From the NCBI GenBank assembly GCA_028641055.1, contig CM054062.1, forward strand, positions 238,377,437 to 238,441,436: a DNA stretch of 64,000 nucleotides. Reading direction: 5' to 3'. Under the pieces are notes generated by a model. It searched no databases, was not told the origin of the DNA, and worked only from the letters and a program-made list of their open reading frames with translations. Made by a program: the position numbers and the translations under genes. This DNA comes from Alopecurus myosuroides. Taxonomy: Eukaryota; Streptophyta; Magnoliopsida; Poales; Poaceae. This document shows positions 22,186 to 33,694 of this stretch, in pieces; position 1 is the stretch's first letter, and the number at the start of each line of letters is the position of its first letter.

Positions 22186-23140
22186 CACCTCCACGGTGAT
22201 GCACCTGGGGGATGGCTCGGAGGCTCTGTTTTGGGTGGACAAATGGGTGGGCGGCAGATCCCTTCGTGACCTTGCGCCGGCACTGTTCGCGCTCATCCCT
22301 AAGCGCCGGTGGAAGCGTCGAACGGTGAGGGAGGCGATCGTGGAAAATCGCTGGATTGGAGACATCTCCGGGGCTTGCTCCCCCCTCGCCCTCTGGCAGT
22401 ACGTGCAAACCTGGAGGATCACACAGGGGATTCAGCTGTCAGACGCGCCGGATAGGTTGGTCTGGCGATGGACGAAAGACTCTGTCTACTCCGCGAAATC
22501 GTGCTACGAGGCCTTGTTCCTTGGCGCCATTGAGTCCACAAGCTGGAAGCTCACTTGGAGGACCTGGGCGCCGCCCCGGGTTAAGTTCTTTGTGTGGCTC
22601 GCTTGCATGGACCGCTGCTGGACGGGGGAAAGGCTTGCGAGTCGCGCCCTGCCTCACCCAGATCGCTGCCCCCTCTGTGATCAGGCGCCCGAGACGATGC
22701 GCCACCTGCTTACCGGCTGCTCCTTCTCGAGGACACTTTGGTACGAGGTGCTTTCGTGGATACGATCGACCTTCAGGCCCCCCGTTGCTGAGGACGACTT
22801 CGAGGATTGGTGGTCCTTGGCCCTGCAATCCACCCCTCGCACGCTCCGCAAAGGCACCTCCTCGCTCATCATGCTTTCGGCTTGGTGGATTTGGAAGCAA
22901 CGCAACGCCACGGTCTTCGACAACGCAAGTCCCTCTACCGGCGCACTTCTTGCTACGATCAAAGCAGAAGCTCGCGATTGGGTTCGTGCGGGGGCAACCG
23001 GGCTTGGTCTGCTACTTCCCTAGTCTAGGCGGGCTCGGGTCGAGTGGTGTAGTGTGGGTGGCCTCTCCGTAGGCTTGTACATGAACTCTCTCTTTCTATC
23101 AATGCAATGAAACGCAAAGCTTTTGCGTTTTCGCAAAAAA
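22186..23140 (+). mobile_element. Short 5'-truncated LINE with perfect 15-bp target duplication
   Basis: Flanked by identical 15-bp repeats AGTACAGTCACGCGA at 22171-22185 and 23141-23155. The 3' end has a short A tract after TTTTCGC. It is GC-rich, unlike the two other LINE families in the window. The perfect duplication and undamaged frame point to a recent insertion. Confidence 0.9.
22196..23023 (+). CDS. LINE ORF2 C-terminal fragment (zinc-binding RT-associated domain)
   Basis: An unbroken 275-codon frame covering the C-terminal end of a LINE polyprotein. LGDGSEALFWVDKWVGG and LVWRWTKDSVYSAKSCYEALF precede the zinc-binding segment PPRVKFFVWLACMDRCWTGERL, followed by a Cys/His cluster (CPLCDQAPETMRHLLTGCSFSR). 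It ends with SAWWIWKQRNATVF. The reverse transcriptase and endonuclease are missing because of 5' truncation, so it cannot mobilise itself. The listed start is only the first in-frame methionine inside the fragment. Confidence 0.8.
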   Translation: MMHLGDGSEALFWVDKWVGGRSLRDLAPALFALIPKRRWKRRTVREAIVENRWIGDISGACSPLALWQYVQTWRITQGIQLSDAPDRLVWRWTKDSVYSAKSCYEALFLGAIESTSWKLTWRTWAPPRVKFFVWLACMDRCWTGERLASRALPHPDRCPLCDQAPETMRHLLTGCSFSRTLWYEVLSWIRSTFRPPVAEDDFEDWWSLALQSTPRTLRKGTSSLIMLSAWWIWKQRNATVFDNASPSTGALLATIKAEARDWVRAGATGLGLLLP

Positions 23141-23155
23141 AGTACAGTCACGCGA

Positions 23156-23496
23156 AAGCAGCTTGTACTTGTGAACTGCTATCTCGACAATTCCAGCTGC
23201 TGATCTGCAGTTATCAGCTGCTGTAGTAGTGGAATGCTAGTGAGTAGTGACTATTAGGATCTGCGTGCGTGCTGCTAGTGGACAGAATGATTGATCTGGA
23301 TGGCCCGTTGCAAGTACGTACGTGCAACTTAATTTTTTATTACAACACATATATTGCTATTATCTGGCAACTGCAGATAAAAGTAGAAATGATCTCCACC
23401 ACTGCATCAACCAGGCGGTGCACCGCGTGTCTATGATAGTACATGATCTGTACTTAATTCTCCGCTGAATCCGATATACTACTAAATAGATAAAGT
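23156..23496. other. Intergenic spacer without a supported gene
   Basis: Begins with the second LINE target duplication. Contains a palindromic GTACGTACGTGC near 23316 and repeated CAGCTGCTG boxes. Could be promoter for the small ORF that follows, but nothing decisive is visible. Confidence 0.4.
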
Positions 23497-23697
23497 ATGG
23501 CGCAAGTGTCTACATATACTCCGCAAGGCTGCGACGGCAGTCGGCAGACAACAAAAACTTCTGTGCTCGTGATTTATGTTTTGATGCTGCTGTTGCTGAG
23601 TTGCACCAACGTGCGCTCCCTCCGTCCGGGTTTGGAGGTTCTGCGCTTGTCTCTAGATTATCAATTTGACCAACATAATATAAATTATATAACATAA
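23497..23697 (+). pseudogene. Possible small secreted-protein ORF cut by a Stowaway MITE
   Basis: The frame starts MAQVSTYTPQGCDGSRQTTK and continues with a strongly hydrophobic signal-like stretch (SVLVIYVLMLLLLSC, about residues 23-37), then TNVR. At 23616 the sequence becomes Stowaway DNA (CTCCCTCCGTCC), so the remaining 26 residues are transposon-derived. This is the layout expected of a small secreted-peptide precursor whose mature part was displaced. No continuation is evident after the far MITE end at 44839. No family can be named. It may also be chance. Confidence 0.3.
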
Positions 23698-23720
23698 AAA
23701 TTATGTCGCAAGAAAATATA
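23616..23720. mobile_element. Left part of a Stowaway-type MITE
   Basis: Begins CTCCCTCCGTCCGGGTTTGG and continues into the AT-rich interior usual for the family. The matching right end appears 21 kb away at 44819-44837, next to the end of the Harbinger element, so the MITE was probably split by nested insertions. A TA duplication is visible on the right side only. The inner boundary at 23720 is arbitrary. Confidence 0.5.
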
Positions 23721-23855
23721 AGATGATAGTAGATCAAACAAAGACATAAAAATTAAAATAAATAGTTTAATTATTTGTTACAACATAGATAAATTATACA
23801 CAACAATACGAACAATAGTTCGTCACATAGGTGTGAAATACAAACATACAAACAA

Positions 23856-25114
23856 CTATTGATTTTGTTGACAGTACCATTTCCACCACTCCTCCATGAC
23901 ATCGTCTTGAAGAATATCGTGAGGCTCGTTCTGGTGAATGGAATGGTAGGATGCAATAAAGCGGACAACTCTCTATTCTCTTCTTCTCACTCGTACGGGT
24001 TGTCCCATCAAATCATAGACATAATAGTTTATATCTTGTCCACGCTCATTCGCGATGATCATATTATGCATGATCACACAAGCGGTCATGATGTACCAAA
24101 AGATCTCTTGATCCAAAATCTAGCCGGCCCCTCACAATAGCAAATTGGGCTTGCAAAATCCCAAATGCTCTCTCCATATCTTTCCTTACCGCCATTTGTG
24201 CATTATGAAAAGCATATTGTTTCTTACCTTGTGGATTTTTCACCAGTTTCATAAATGTTCGCCACGTTGGATAGATGTCGTCTGCGAGATAGTAGGCATA
24301 GTTGTACGTATACCTGTTTGCTTCATACTCCACCTATGGCAGCTCACCATTAGCAATTCGGTTCATCGGTGGTGACCGGTGAAGAACATTGATGTCATTG
24401 CAAGATCCAGGCTTTCCAAAAAAAGTATGCCAAATCCAAATCTCATAATCAGCCACGACTTCAAGGGTTATAGTGGCATCCTTTTTGTGCCCTGAAATTG
24501 TCCATGCCAAGCCGCCGAACAATTTTTCTAGCTCCAATGCATACAATCAATGGAGCCAAGCATGCCTGAAAATCCACCAACTTTGTTCAACTCCAACAGT
24601 CTAGCCGCGTCTTGAGCATTGGGGATCTCAAGTATTCATCATCGAACACTTCCACCATAACTACCACAAAGCGCTTGACACACTTGATAGGTTGACTCTC
24701 ACCCATTGTCAAATGGTAATCAACTAGATACCCCGAAATACCATATGCCAACATACACAAGGCGGCTCTCAACTTCTGATGGGTGCTATTGCCAAGTTCT
24801 CCAGCGACATTCCTCGTTTGCGTGAAAAAGCGGCATGCTCCGTCACCTCCTTCGCAATCTTCTTCAACAACTCAGTGCTCATCCTAAAACGGCAACAACA
24901 ATATTTCTCAGGATATATGGGATCCTCCGTAAAATAGTTCCGCATCAACTTGTTGTGGCCATCAATTCTTTCCCTATACAACTTCTCTCTACCCCGAACA
25001 GACCCACCGTGCTTCGGTTTCTTATTGCGTGCAAAGCCAAAAGAATAGCAATGTCCTCTTCCTCTTGGAATCACATTCTTCGACAGACGAATCATAATCA
25101 TAACAAGAACTCAT
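23856..25114 (-). pseudogene. PIF/Harbinger transposase pseudogene
   Basis: Read on the minus strand from ATG at 25114. MSSCYDYDSSVEEC, then (after a frameshift) KKPKHGGSVRGREKLYRER, YFTEDPIYPEKYCCCRFRM, LCMLAYGISGYLVDYHLTM, and GSIDCMHW with a stop soon after. Then DATITLEVVADYEIWIWHTFF with GSCNDINVLHRSPP, YYLADDIYPTW, MERAFGILQAQFAIV, IMHNMIIANERGQD, and a final MEEWWKWYCQQNQ to a stop at 23856. This is the order of a HARBI1/PIF nuclease-type DDE transposase. At least three frameshifts or stops show it is dead. Its 5' side is interrupted at 25308 by the Tat-like retrotransposon and resumes at 44408. Confidence 0.85.
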
Positions 25115-25313
25115 CTACAAATATAGATTGGCGATTATTCTTGAAACTAGAAAGACATCGATTGAAAAATGAACACATCGGCGTCTGTCATACCTTTGAG
25201 GTATTGCGTCGAACACCTTGTGCGTGGTGGGCCGGTGCACTTCCGCCGGGCGTGGGTGCTCAGGCGCGGTAGAGCGCCGGTCGAATCGGCGGCGGAGGAG
25301 AGGTCGAGGAGAG

Positions 25314-25860
25314 TGTCGGATATATGCCATTTAGGGGTATGTCCGGCATTGGCCTAAAAGCCGGATTACCAGGGTGGCCCGTAGGCAATGGATCATAGTC
25401 CATTGGGCGGCCCAGTAAACCGACGCGCAGGAAGGCGGATTCTAGAAGGACCCGGACCACGGCCCAAAGTGGTGCGGCTTGGAGAAGAAGACGGATTCCT
25501 TACTTTTCAAGTTAGATACTTTCCATAGTCTTCTAGGTTTCCTTTCTGTAAGCCCTAATCTGGCTATCTATATAAAGCCAGATGGGATCAAGAATAGACA
25601 GACGATTAGCTTGAAGCCAACTCACCGAGAAGTTGATCCTCGCCGAGTTAGCGAAACCATACTCACATTGTACTTTGTATACTTCAGGCTTCAGCCCTGA
25701 TTTAGTGAGATTGCAGGAGTAGGAACGCCGCCTAGTTGCGTCATATCGAACCTAGGTAAAAACTCGGTGTTCTCGTTTGTCGTATTATCACGTCCCCTCG
25801 CGGTTCTACCAGCAGGCTCATAGCACCCTCGTTTATGAACTCTACTACGATGTCTCGACA
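25314..25860 (+). repeat. 5' LTR of the Tat-type element
   Basis: Runs from TGTCGGATATATGCC to GATGTCTCGACA and is 547 bp. Contains TATATAAAG near 25570 as a likely TATA box of the U3/R region. The right LTR differs by scattered substitutions and small indels. Confidence 0.93.
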
Positions 25861-25862
25861 GT

Positions 25863-25880
25863 TGGCGCCCACCGTGGGGC
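25863..25880 (+). other. Primer binding site of the Tat-type element
   Basis: TGGCGCCCACCGTGGGGC two bases after the 5' LTR. This string is usual at the first-strand primer site of Tat-lineage elements. Confidence 0.75.
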
Positions 25881-26083
25881 CAGCGGCGTCAGGAGTTATG
25901 TTTCGATCAGGAATACTCAGCGGAATCGGTTGTACAATAACTGTCGGAAGCCTGAAATTCGACGGCGACGTCGGGCGGTTCCTCGACAACGGATCGTACA
26001 TGCCAGCACGGAATCACCTGGTAAGTGCCTGAGTTTTACCTATTGGATCTACAAATATCTTTATCGGATTAACAGCAGAAGCA

Positions 26084-28660
26084 ATGGGGTTTTGCGGTGG
26101 AAGTAAATTTATCCCACCCGCCCTATACCCAATTGAGGAAAACTATGATACCGGATTCTACTCGAATCGCCAAAACAGCGCCGAATTTGCCGCCTCTTCG
26201 GAGATGCATGCAATCAGGTCTCACTTCATTGGTATGGTGCAGTCCGAGATCGCGGACAACACAGAAGTAAGCAATCTTGTGGAAGAAGAAGAAAAGCATC
26301 ATCCCACAAAACAAGTGGAAGATCTGACACCCGTGAGCGAGACGACGAACTCGGAAGCCGACTCTGTATTAGCTTCTATAGAAGCAAGATTGGAGTCGGA
26401 ACCCGGATCTGAAGACATAGATTCCGAAGATTAAGATGAAGACGCTTTCGAAAGAATGGTCCAATCTATGCAAGGGAGCTTCCATGAAGTACTTATCGCA
26501 AAACCGACTGAAAACTCATATGCTGAAGACGATGAAGACCCTAAAACACCTCCGCCAGATGAGGAAAAAGAGGATGGAGAAGCTAGCCCAACTTACCCCG
26601 AGTCAGAGAACTGACGGAGGAAGAACCTGGCAAGAAACCTTTTTCTTCCAAAAAGAAAAAGAAGACTGCCAAGAAATTCCAATATAAACTCCAGAAGAAA
26701 AGGATGGAAAAGTTGGTAGATATTGCCAACCAAAACCTGGAAGTAGGAGGAGGCATCGGAATCAAACCTGCGGAGAAGAAAAATAATGAAATACCCGTTC
26801 CCAAATGTTGGAACAGGAAGAAATTGATTTGATTCAAACCCCGGTGGCCCGAGACGAGCCCCCAGAAATGCTGGAAGCCAGAAGACAAGCTCTACAACGG
26901 CAGCATCAACATCTATTCCGTGCTCGGGAAAACCTCATCAAAATCCAAGCTGACATTAAATTGCAGCATGAAGAAATAGAGGAATACGAGAGAAGGAATA
27001 TATCTGGAATTAAACCAATGCGGTTACCTGGAATTGCAAAACCGGATGAACTTCCAACAAGAAAGAGGTTAGAAAACCCTTCTTGGCAAAGGTAGGTTAA
27101 CGTCACTAATGCCAAGGGCGAACGCATATACAAAACCGCAGCCGAAAACGCGGAAGATGCATTCGCCATCCTTAATGACCATATGTACTGCAATGAAGAA
27201 AAACTTTAGGGAGTGTATGCTTTCCTAGTAAAAGCATTACAACAGCAACAACGGGGACATGCACGATCAGGGAAGTTACATGATGATTCAGCCCTATGCA
27301 AAACTGCCACACGCGCCGCTGGAGCACCCGAACCTGGTGAACCTGGAGATTCGGGCGATTCTAAGGAAAAGAAAGGAGATCCTAGGAAGGACAAGAAAAT
27401 CCGGGACAACAAGGATGCAGCGTCCAGAACAGGATCCCATCTGCCGAAAGGCGGAAATAATCCTCGTGATTACTTGGAATGGGAGGAACAAAATCGGAAA
27501 GACGAAAAAGTAATGCCGCCTCCAAGACGCCTAGCTGATAAACCCGGAAGATATGACAATCCTCACAGGTGTGAGAGATCCCGTACTCCTCCTAGGAACA
27601 AAGAAAGGCCAAGGAGTAGAACTACACCTTATTCCAAAGGACACGACAACGGAAGAAGTAGGGATACTCCCGGAAGAGCGCACACACGCAACAATGGGCC
27701 AGAAAGAAGCAGATCCCCTTCTGTCCATTCAGCCGGAAGGTATTCCCCTCACGTCGATAAGGCGGAAAGAGACGATTTATAATTTGGACCTAAGTGCTTC
27801 ACTGACAGGATCCGAAGAGTCAGTTTACATTCTGGCTTCGCCAAAGTTGGTCCAACTTATCAAAAGTATACCGGAAGCACTAACCCTGATACATGGCTTT
27901 CAGATTACTATACTGCCGTCCAAATTAACAAAGGGACGGACTTAGAGGTTGTAAAGTTTCTTCCTCTAATGTTATTGGATGGAGCCAGAGATTGGATCAA
28001 CAGGCTACCATCAAGGACAGTGGATAGCTGGAAAGATATGGCGAGAGTATTCGCTCAGCACTTTCGGGGCACATACAAACGTCCCAAGAGTATAAACCAG
28101 CCGAACCATTGCGTGCAATATGAGGATGAGTCGTATGTCAAATTTATCTCAAGATGAACATCAATGAAGAATTGTTTCTCTAGAGTAAGTTATGTACAAG
28201 CAGTGCATACTTTCATCAGCGGCCTGAAACCGGCCTCGTACCGTTCATGGTTGGTTCGAAGGAGCACAAAGATCTCGGATCTATGCTCACCATCGTCAAT
28301 GAGCACGCAACGGCTGAAGATGATATCAGAGCGAGAGGTGGAAATATTGATGCTTTGTTTCAGGCCAAAAAGACGACTCGTTCTGAAAAGAAGGCTACTC
28401 CAGAAGCACATCCAAAACCCAAAGAAGTAAACTTAACCTTTGAAAAAGACAATGGCAGCAAATGGAAAGGAAGAAACACAGAGTCAATCTCCTATTCTAA
28501 AGAAGAATGGGAAAAGATAAAGTCGGAAAACTGTGTCCACCATTCGCAATTAGGGAATCCTAAACATACCAATGCGCAATGCGGCCTCAACAAACACATG
28601 AAAGGCATTGCAGGATCCAGGAACAAAGGAAAGAATTCCAAAAGGAATTTCAACAAGTAA
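26084..28660 (+). pseudogene. gag of the Tat-type element, broken into several frames
   Basis: Starts at MGFCGGSKFIPPALYPIEEN (26084). An acidic, coiled-coil-prone N-terminal part is spread over frames 26084-26434, 26436-26687 and 26805-27095. A basic arginine/serine-rich linker follows (27213-27782, RSRTPPRNKERPRSR). The retrotransposon gag domain is at 27783-28160 (NPDTWLSDYYTAVQINKG, LMLLDGARDWINRLP, MARVFAQHFRGTYKRP). It ends with a Cys/His segment (CVHHSQLGNPKHTNAQC, about 28533-28583) in place of a classical zinc knuckle. Stops and frameshifts between parts make it non-functional. It would encode the particle protein. Confidence 0.8.
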
Positions 28661-28799
28661 AAGCCGGAAGCTGAAAAAGAAGAAAGTGAAGCGGACACTA
28701 ATCATAAAATCTAGGAACAACAACGGAAAGGCAAGCCAAAATTCCCGAGAGTTTAAGGAGAATGTAACCTAACTTTTCTAGCAACTCCCTCAGCAAAAC

Positions 28800-29543
28800 A
28801 TGCAAAAAAGAACACTTCAAGAAATCAACGTGGTTGTTCCTCCAACCCCAAAGTACTTCAAGTATTCAAACACGCCAATTACCTGGGATCAGTCTGATCA
28901 TCCCGGTAACATCCCAGAACCCTGCACACATGCTTTGGTCGTAAGCCCTATTTTTCAAAACAACAGGCTCAAAAGAGTGTTGATGGATGGAGGATCCAGT
29001 ATCAATATTATGTACCTAAGTACATTGGAGCAGCTACACATCTCCGAGACCCATCTCAATCACAGTAACATACGTTTTCATGGTATTGTTCCTGGCAGAC
29101 AAGCACAATTCCTAGGAGAAATTTCCCTAGATGTAACCTTTGGAAATAGAGAACACTTCTGTCAGGAAAGGATCTCGTTCGAGGTGGTGCCGTTCGAAAG
29201 TGTTTATAACGCAATACTTGTACGTCCGGCTTTCGCCAAATTCATGGCAAGATCATGTTATATTTATAACAAGCTGAAGATGCCAGGGCCAAAAGGAGGA
29301 TTAATCACCATATCTGGAGACTTCAAATTGGAGAATGAGCTGGAGAAAGGAAATGTCCTTTGCGCTGAACAAGTGATTCGAAAGGAAGAATTGAAGGAGA
29401 TAGCTAAAGAAGTATCGTCGACAGAAATGCCGACAGGTAAAGAAAGCCGGAAGCCGTCAGATAGTTTCAAAGCCTCGGAGAATACAAGACAGTTCATCCT
29501 AGACCCCAAAGATCCGACAAAATTTATCGTAGTGGGGACATGA
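28800..29543 (+). pseudogene. Protease region of the Tat-type element
   Basis: A 247-codon open frame. It contains the retropepsin active-site segment KRVLMDGGSSINIMY (about 28974-29018) and the downstream FEVVPFESVYNAILVRPAF. It then runs into the linker before the reverse transcriptase and ends at a TGA (29541-29543). This part is intact on its own, but the polyprotein it belonged to is broken on both sides. Confidence 0.8.
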
Positions 29544-29621
29544 ATGACTGACAAATAGGAAAGCACGCTCATCAAGTTCCTACGTGAGAACTGGGACATT
29601 TTTGCCCGGTGTCCTGCTGAT

Positions 29622-31448
29622 ATGCCAGGTGTGCCCAGGGAACTTGATGAGCACCAACTCAAAGTAATCCCAGGATCAAAACCCGTCAAACAAGGTCTCC
29701 GTCGTTTCGATGGAAGAAGACAAAATACTATAGGCAAGGAAATTATCCGGCTTTTAGCAGCTGATTTTATCCGGGAAGTTATACATACTGATTGGTCTGC
29801 GAACCCAGTATTAGTCCCGAAGAAGGATAGTATTGTTCTTAGGATGTGTATAGATTACACTGGCTTGAACAAGTTGTGTCCAAAAGATAGGTTCACGTTA
29901 CCGCGAATCGATCAAATAATAGATGTCACTGCTGGCTCTGAGTTTTTATGCCTTTTGGATGCTTATTCCGGGTACCGTCAAATACGTATGAAGGAAGAAG
30001 ACCAAATAAAAACTTCCTTCATAACCCCATATGGAACATACTACTACATAACCATGCCTTTTCGCTTGAAGAACGCCGATGCAACATACCAGTGTTGCAT
30101 GCAAAGATGCTTGCATAGTCAAATCGGCAAAAACGTCCATGTTTACGTGGTTGACATTGTTGTGGTTTCCAAGGAAGAGGATACACTCCTTGAAGATCTA
30201 CGATAAATCTTCGAAAACTTGCGCACTTATAAAATGAAGTTGAATCCATTAAAGTGCGTATTCGGGGTTCCCTCAGGAAAGCTTCTGGGTCTTATCGTTT
30301 CTCACAGAGGAATAGAAGTAAACCCGGAAAAGATCAAGGCAATCTTAAAAATCACAAGGCCTACGTGCCTAAAAGATGTCCAAAGACTGGCGGGTTCTGC
30401 AGCCGCTGTTAGCAGGTTTATAAGCCAGCTAGGTGACAAAGCTCTGCGATTATACAAAGTGTTGAAGAAATCCGACAAATTTGAATGGACAGAAGATGCG
30501 GACAAAGCATTAACCCAGTTAAAAGAAACCTTGATGCAAGCTCCGATTTTGGCATCCCCAAAAAACGGAGAATCCATGTTACTGTGTCTTACAACAACTA
30601 ACAAGGTTATTAGCTCAGTGATAATCGTGGAAAGAAGGAAAGACGAGCAAAGTATTCCAGATCAACATCCGGTATATTACGTCAGTGAGGTATTCTCTGA
30701 ATCAAAACAAAGGTACCCACATTATCAAAAGCTAGAATATGGCGTATTTTTCGCATCTCGAAAACTCCGATATTATTTCCAAAGTCATTCCATAACAGTG
30801 GTAAGCAAAGCACCACTAGGGGATATTATAAACAATGTGGACGCAACAGACAGAGTAGCCAAATGGGGCATTGAGCTCGCTGCGTTCGACATTAAGTACC
30901 AACCCCGGACGGTAATTAAATCCCTGGTGTTGGTAGATTTCGTGGCTGATTGGACAGAAGCAATAGAAAACACACCAATGCCGGAGTCGGAATATTGGAT
31001 CATGCATTTCGATGGATCCAAAATGAAAGAAGGCGCTGGAGTTGGTGTAGTACTTAAATCTCCAAAAGGCGACACAATGTAATATGTATTACAAATACAC
31101 TTCAACGCTAGCAACAACGTGGCATAATAGGAAGCATTGCTTCATGGCTTGCACATTGCAAAGGAGATAGGCGTTAAGCGTATACTTTGTTGTGGTGACT
31201 CGGATTTGGTGCAACATCAGCTAAACCAAACATGGGATTCCAAAAGCCCCATTATGGACGAATATCGGAGAACAGTGGACGAGTTGGCCATTTGCTTCCT
31301 AAGATTTGAAGTACTTCACATCAAAAGGGAAGAAAATTGGAACGCGGATGCTTTAGCCCGCATGGGCTCAGAAAGAGTGAAAATCCTACCACCTGGTGTG
31401 TTCGTCCAACATTTGCATGAACCATCGATAAAAAGGCGGAGATGTTGA
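29622..31448 (+). pseudogene. Reverse transcriptase and two RNase H regions of the Tat-type element
   Basis: One reading frame interrupted by nonsense codons at 30204-30206, 31080-31082 and a double stop at 31125-31130. RT: LRMCIDYTGLNKLCPKDRF, FLCLLDAYSGYRQI. The catalytic YVDD is changed to YVVD (codon 30150-30152), which would abolish polymerase activity. The first RNase H (about 30550-30960: YYVSEVFSESKQRYPHYQK) is followed by a second, unrelated-looking RNase H starting MHFDGSKMKEGAGVGVV (31002) and continuing to ENWNADALARMGSERV. Two RNase H modules in tandem are known for the Tat lineage. Confidence 0.88.
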
Positions 31449-31499
31449 TTATCCTCTAGTTTCCGAGTCAGTAGAAGTCCTGCTTGTTAACCCGGATTG

Positions 31500-32634
31500 G
31501 ACAATTCCTTACTTAAACTTCTTAGTTGACCAGAAGTTTCCGGATGGAGCAGACGAAGTCTTGCAAAGGCAGATACAATGCCAATGCAAAGGATACACGG
31601 TAATCAATGGTTGCCTCTATAAGCGCAGTACTATCGGAATTTTTTCAGCGATGTATTTCTCTAGAAGAAGGACGAGAAATTCTGCGAGAAATCTATGCAG
31701 GAGATTGCGGACATCACGCTCAGTCAAAAAACATAGTTAAAAAGCATTTCGTGCAGGGTTTTTCTGGTTTACAGCCAAGGCAAACGCGAAGCACATAGTG
31801 AATACATGTGCCAGATGTCAGTATTACGCCAAGCAGACGAATATGCCAGTCCAAGCACTTAAAACTATCCCCATAACATGGCCATTTGCGGTTTGGGAAC
31901 TAGATATGATGGGACCATTCAAAACTGCCAGAGGCGGACTAACACATCTACTTGTTGCAGTAGATAAGTATACCAAGTGGGTGGAAGCAAAACCCATCAA
32001 AAAACTTGATGGTGTAACTGCCTGAAATTTCGTCATTGACGTAGTCATGCGATACGGCGTACCACATAGCATAATCACGGATAACGGGGCCAATTTCTCA
32101 ATTGGAGAGTTGGCAAAATATTGTCGGCAAACGGGAATTCGCCTAGATCTTGCATCTGTGGCGCACCCACAATCCAATGGCCAGGTCGAACGAATGAATA
32201 GTTCGATACTGCAAGGAATCCGCCCAAGACTCTAATCTCCTCTTCATAGAGCAGCTGGAGCATGGCTAGAAGAATTATCTTCTGTGCTTTGGAGTATTCG
32301 AACGCCGCCGAATAGATCAACAGGGCAAACACCCTTTTTCCTGGTTTATGGTGCAGAAACAGTGCTTCCTACGGACATGATCCATGATAGCCCAAGAGTG
32401 CAGGCGTACGATGACTCAGATGCCGAAAACGCACGACAGGATGCCGTTGATCTCTTAGAAGAAGAACGAGAGCTTGTGCTACAAAGATCCGCCATTTATC
32501 AGCAAGGACTGCGACGTTATCATAGTTGGAAAATCAAACACCGTTCTTTCAAAGAGGGTGATTTGGTGGTAAGATTGGTACATGAAAGAAAGCACAAATT
32601 AGTCCCTAGTTTGGGAGGGATCATTTGTCATTAG
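31500..32634 (+). pseudogene. Integrase of the Tat-type element
   Basis: Zinc-binding region with NTCARCQYYAKQTN (31800-31842). The catalytic core shows all three acidic residues in context: WELDMMGPF, IITDNGANF, and NGQVERMNSSIL. The C-terminal part has TPFFLVYGAETVLPTD and FKEGDLVVRLVHERK. A frameshift lies before 31798, and stops at 32023-32025 and 32233-32235 break it. It ends at 32634. Confidence 0.85.
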
Positions 32635-33257
32635 CAAGGCTATGAAAAATAGGTCATATTACCATGTAGATATTCGAGATACGTAAGATGATCCCAAAAA
32701 TCCGAATCGCAAGAAAAAGAGAAAGATAGATGTAGAACTAGGAGAGACAAAGAGGCCCTGGAGCATCTAGCAGTTACGTCCCTTCTACACTTAGTTCAAA
32801 TTCTATGTAAACATCTTTGAAATCATGAAACAAAGTTGTCGGAATTCATGCATTTTTGTTTTTCTTGTTATTATTGTTCAAAGCATAAGACCGTCTTATC
32901 TATTCCGTAAAGATCTTCCAAATTGCTTCAATGTTAACACAAATTTTGCCTGCGTGCTCGGAGTTATAAACATGAATGCTTATTTATCCTAAGGAGGCAT
33001 AAGAAACCGAGATTGTGCCTGCGTGCCTGAGTTTCATACTTTTCAAAATTCCTTGTTTTTTCCTAAGCATTATCTGATTGTTTGTGTGTTGGGTCACTGG
33101 AATTAGTAAGTAAAAGTGCCTAGGTACAATCCATGATTCCGAGTTTGGCTGATAGGTCCGAACCCAATCACTTGGCATGAAGATTAAGTACTATTGAGCC
33201 ACTTCAACACTAAGGAAAGTTAAAGCATACAAATCAGAGAACTTAGAAGGAAAAGAA
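32635..33257. other. Non-coding 3' region of the Tat-type element
   Basis: No ORF of note between integrase and the MITE. A duplicated phrase TTGCCTGCGTGCTCGGAGTT / TTGTGCCTGCGTGCCTGAGTTT (about 32946 and 33013) is visible. Confidence 0.45.
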
Positions 33258-33267
33258 ATTAAAACCA

Positions 33268-33694
33268 CTGTTTAAAACATCATCCGATATGCCGATTTAT
33301 CGTCCGATTTATCACTTATCGGGTGGTGACCGATAAGATAAATGAATATCGGTGGAGTTTATCATTCATGTCATTTTATCGATCTTAAAAGCGATTTATC
33401 AGTCGATATGCCGATAAATAGGCTGATATACGATTTTCCAGCACTCGAACATGTGATAAATGACATCCATCATAGAATTATTATTATTGAATAAAATATA
33501 TCTATATATCATAATTTAAAGTTTTTACAGCCGATATGATATATTTTTATAGCATATTTTAGATGTTTTAGTGCTACAAGGAAAATGGCCGATAAATAGC
33601 CGATCGATAAAATCGATTTATCGGCCGATAAGCCGATATATCTCTTATCATGGGCCGACCGATAAGTTAACGATAAGCGATATGTTGAACATTG
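33268..33694. mobile_element. 427-bp MITE rich in CGATAAAT/CCGATATG motifs
   Basis: Flanked by the direct repeat ATTAAAACCA (33258-33267 and 33695-33704). The ends CTGTTTAAAACATC and (other strand) CAATGTTCAACATATC are loosely inverted. The interior is full of short CGATTTATCGGCCGATA-type repeats on both strands, so it can fold extensively. No ORF. The flanking repeat length fits hAT (8 bp) or Mutator (9-10 bp) transposition. I lean to hAT but cannot decide. Confidence 0.65.

Noticed and set aside
22356..23072. Overlapping long ORFs on both strands across the short LINE
   Set aside because: They are GC-driven shadows of the real LINE frame at 22196-23023.
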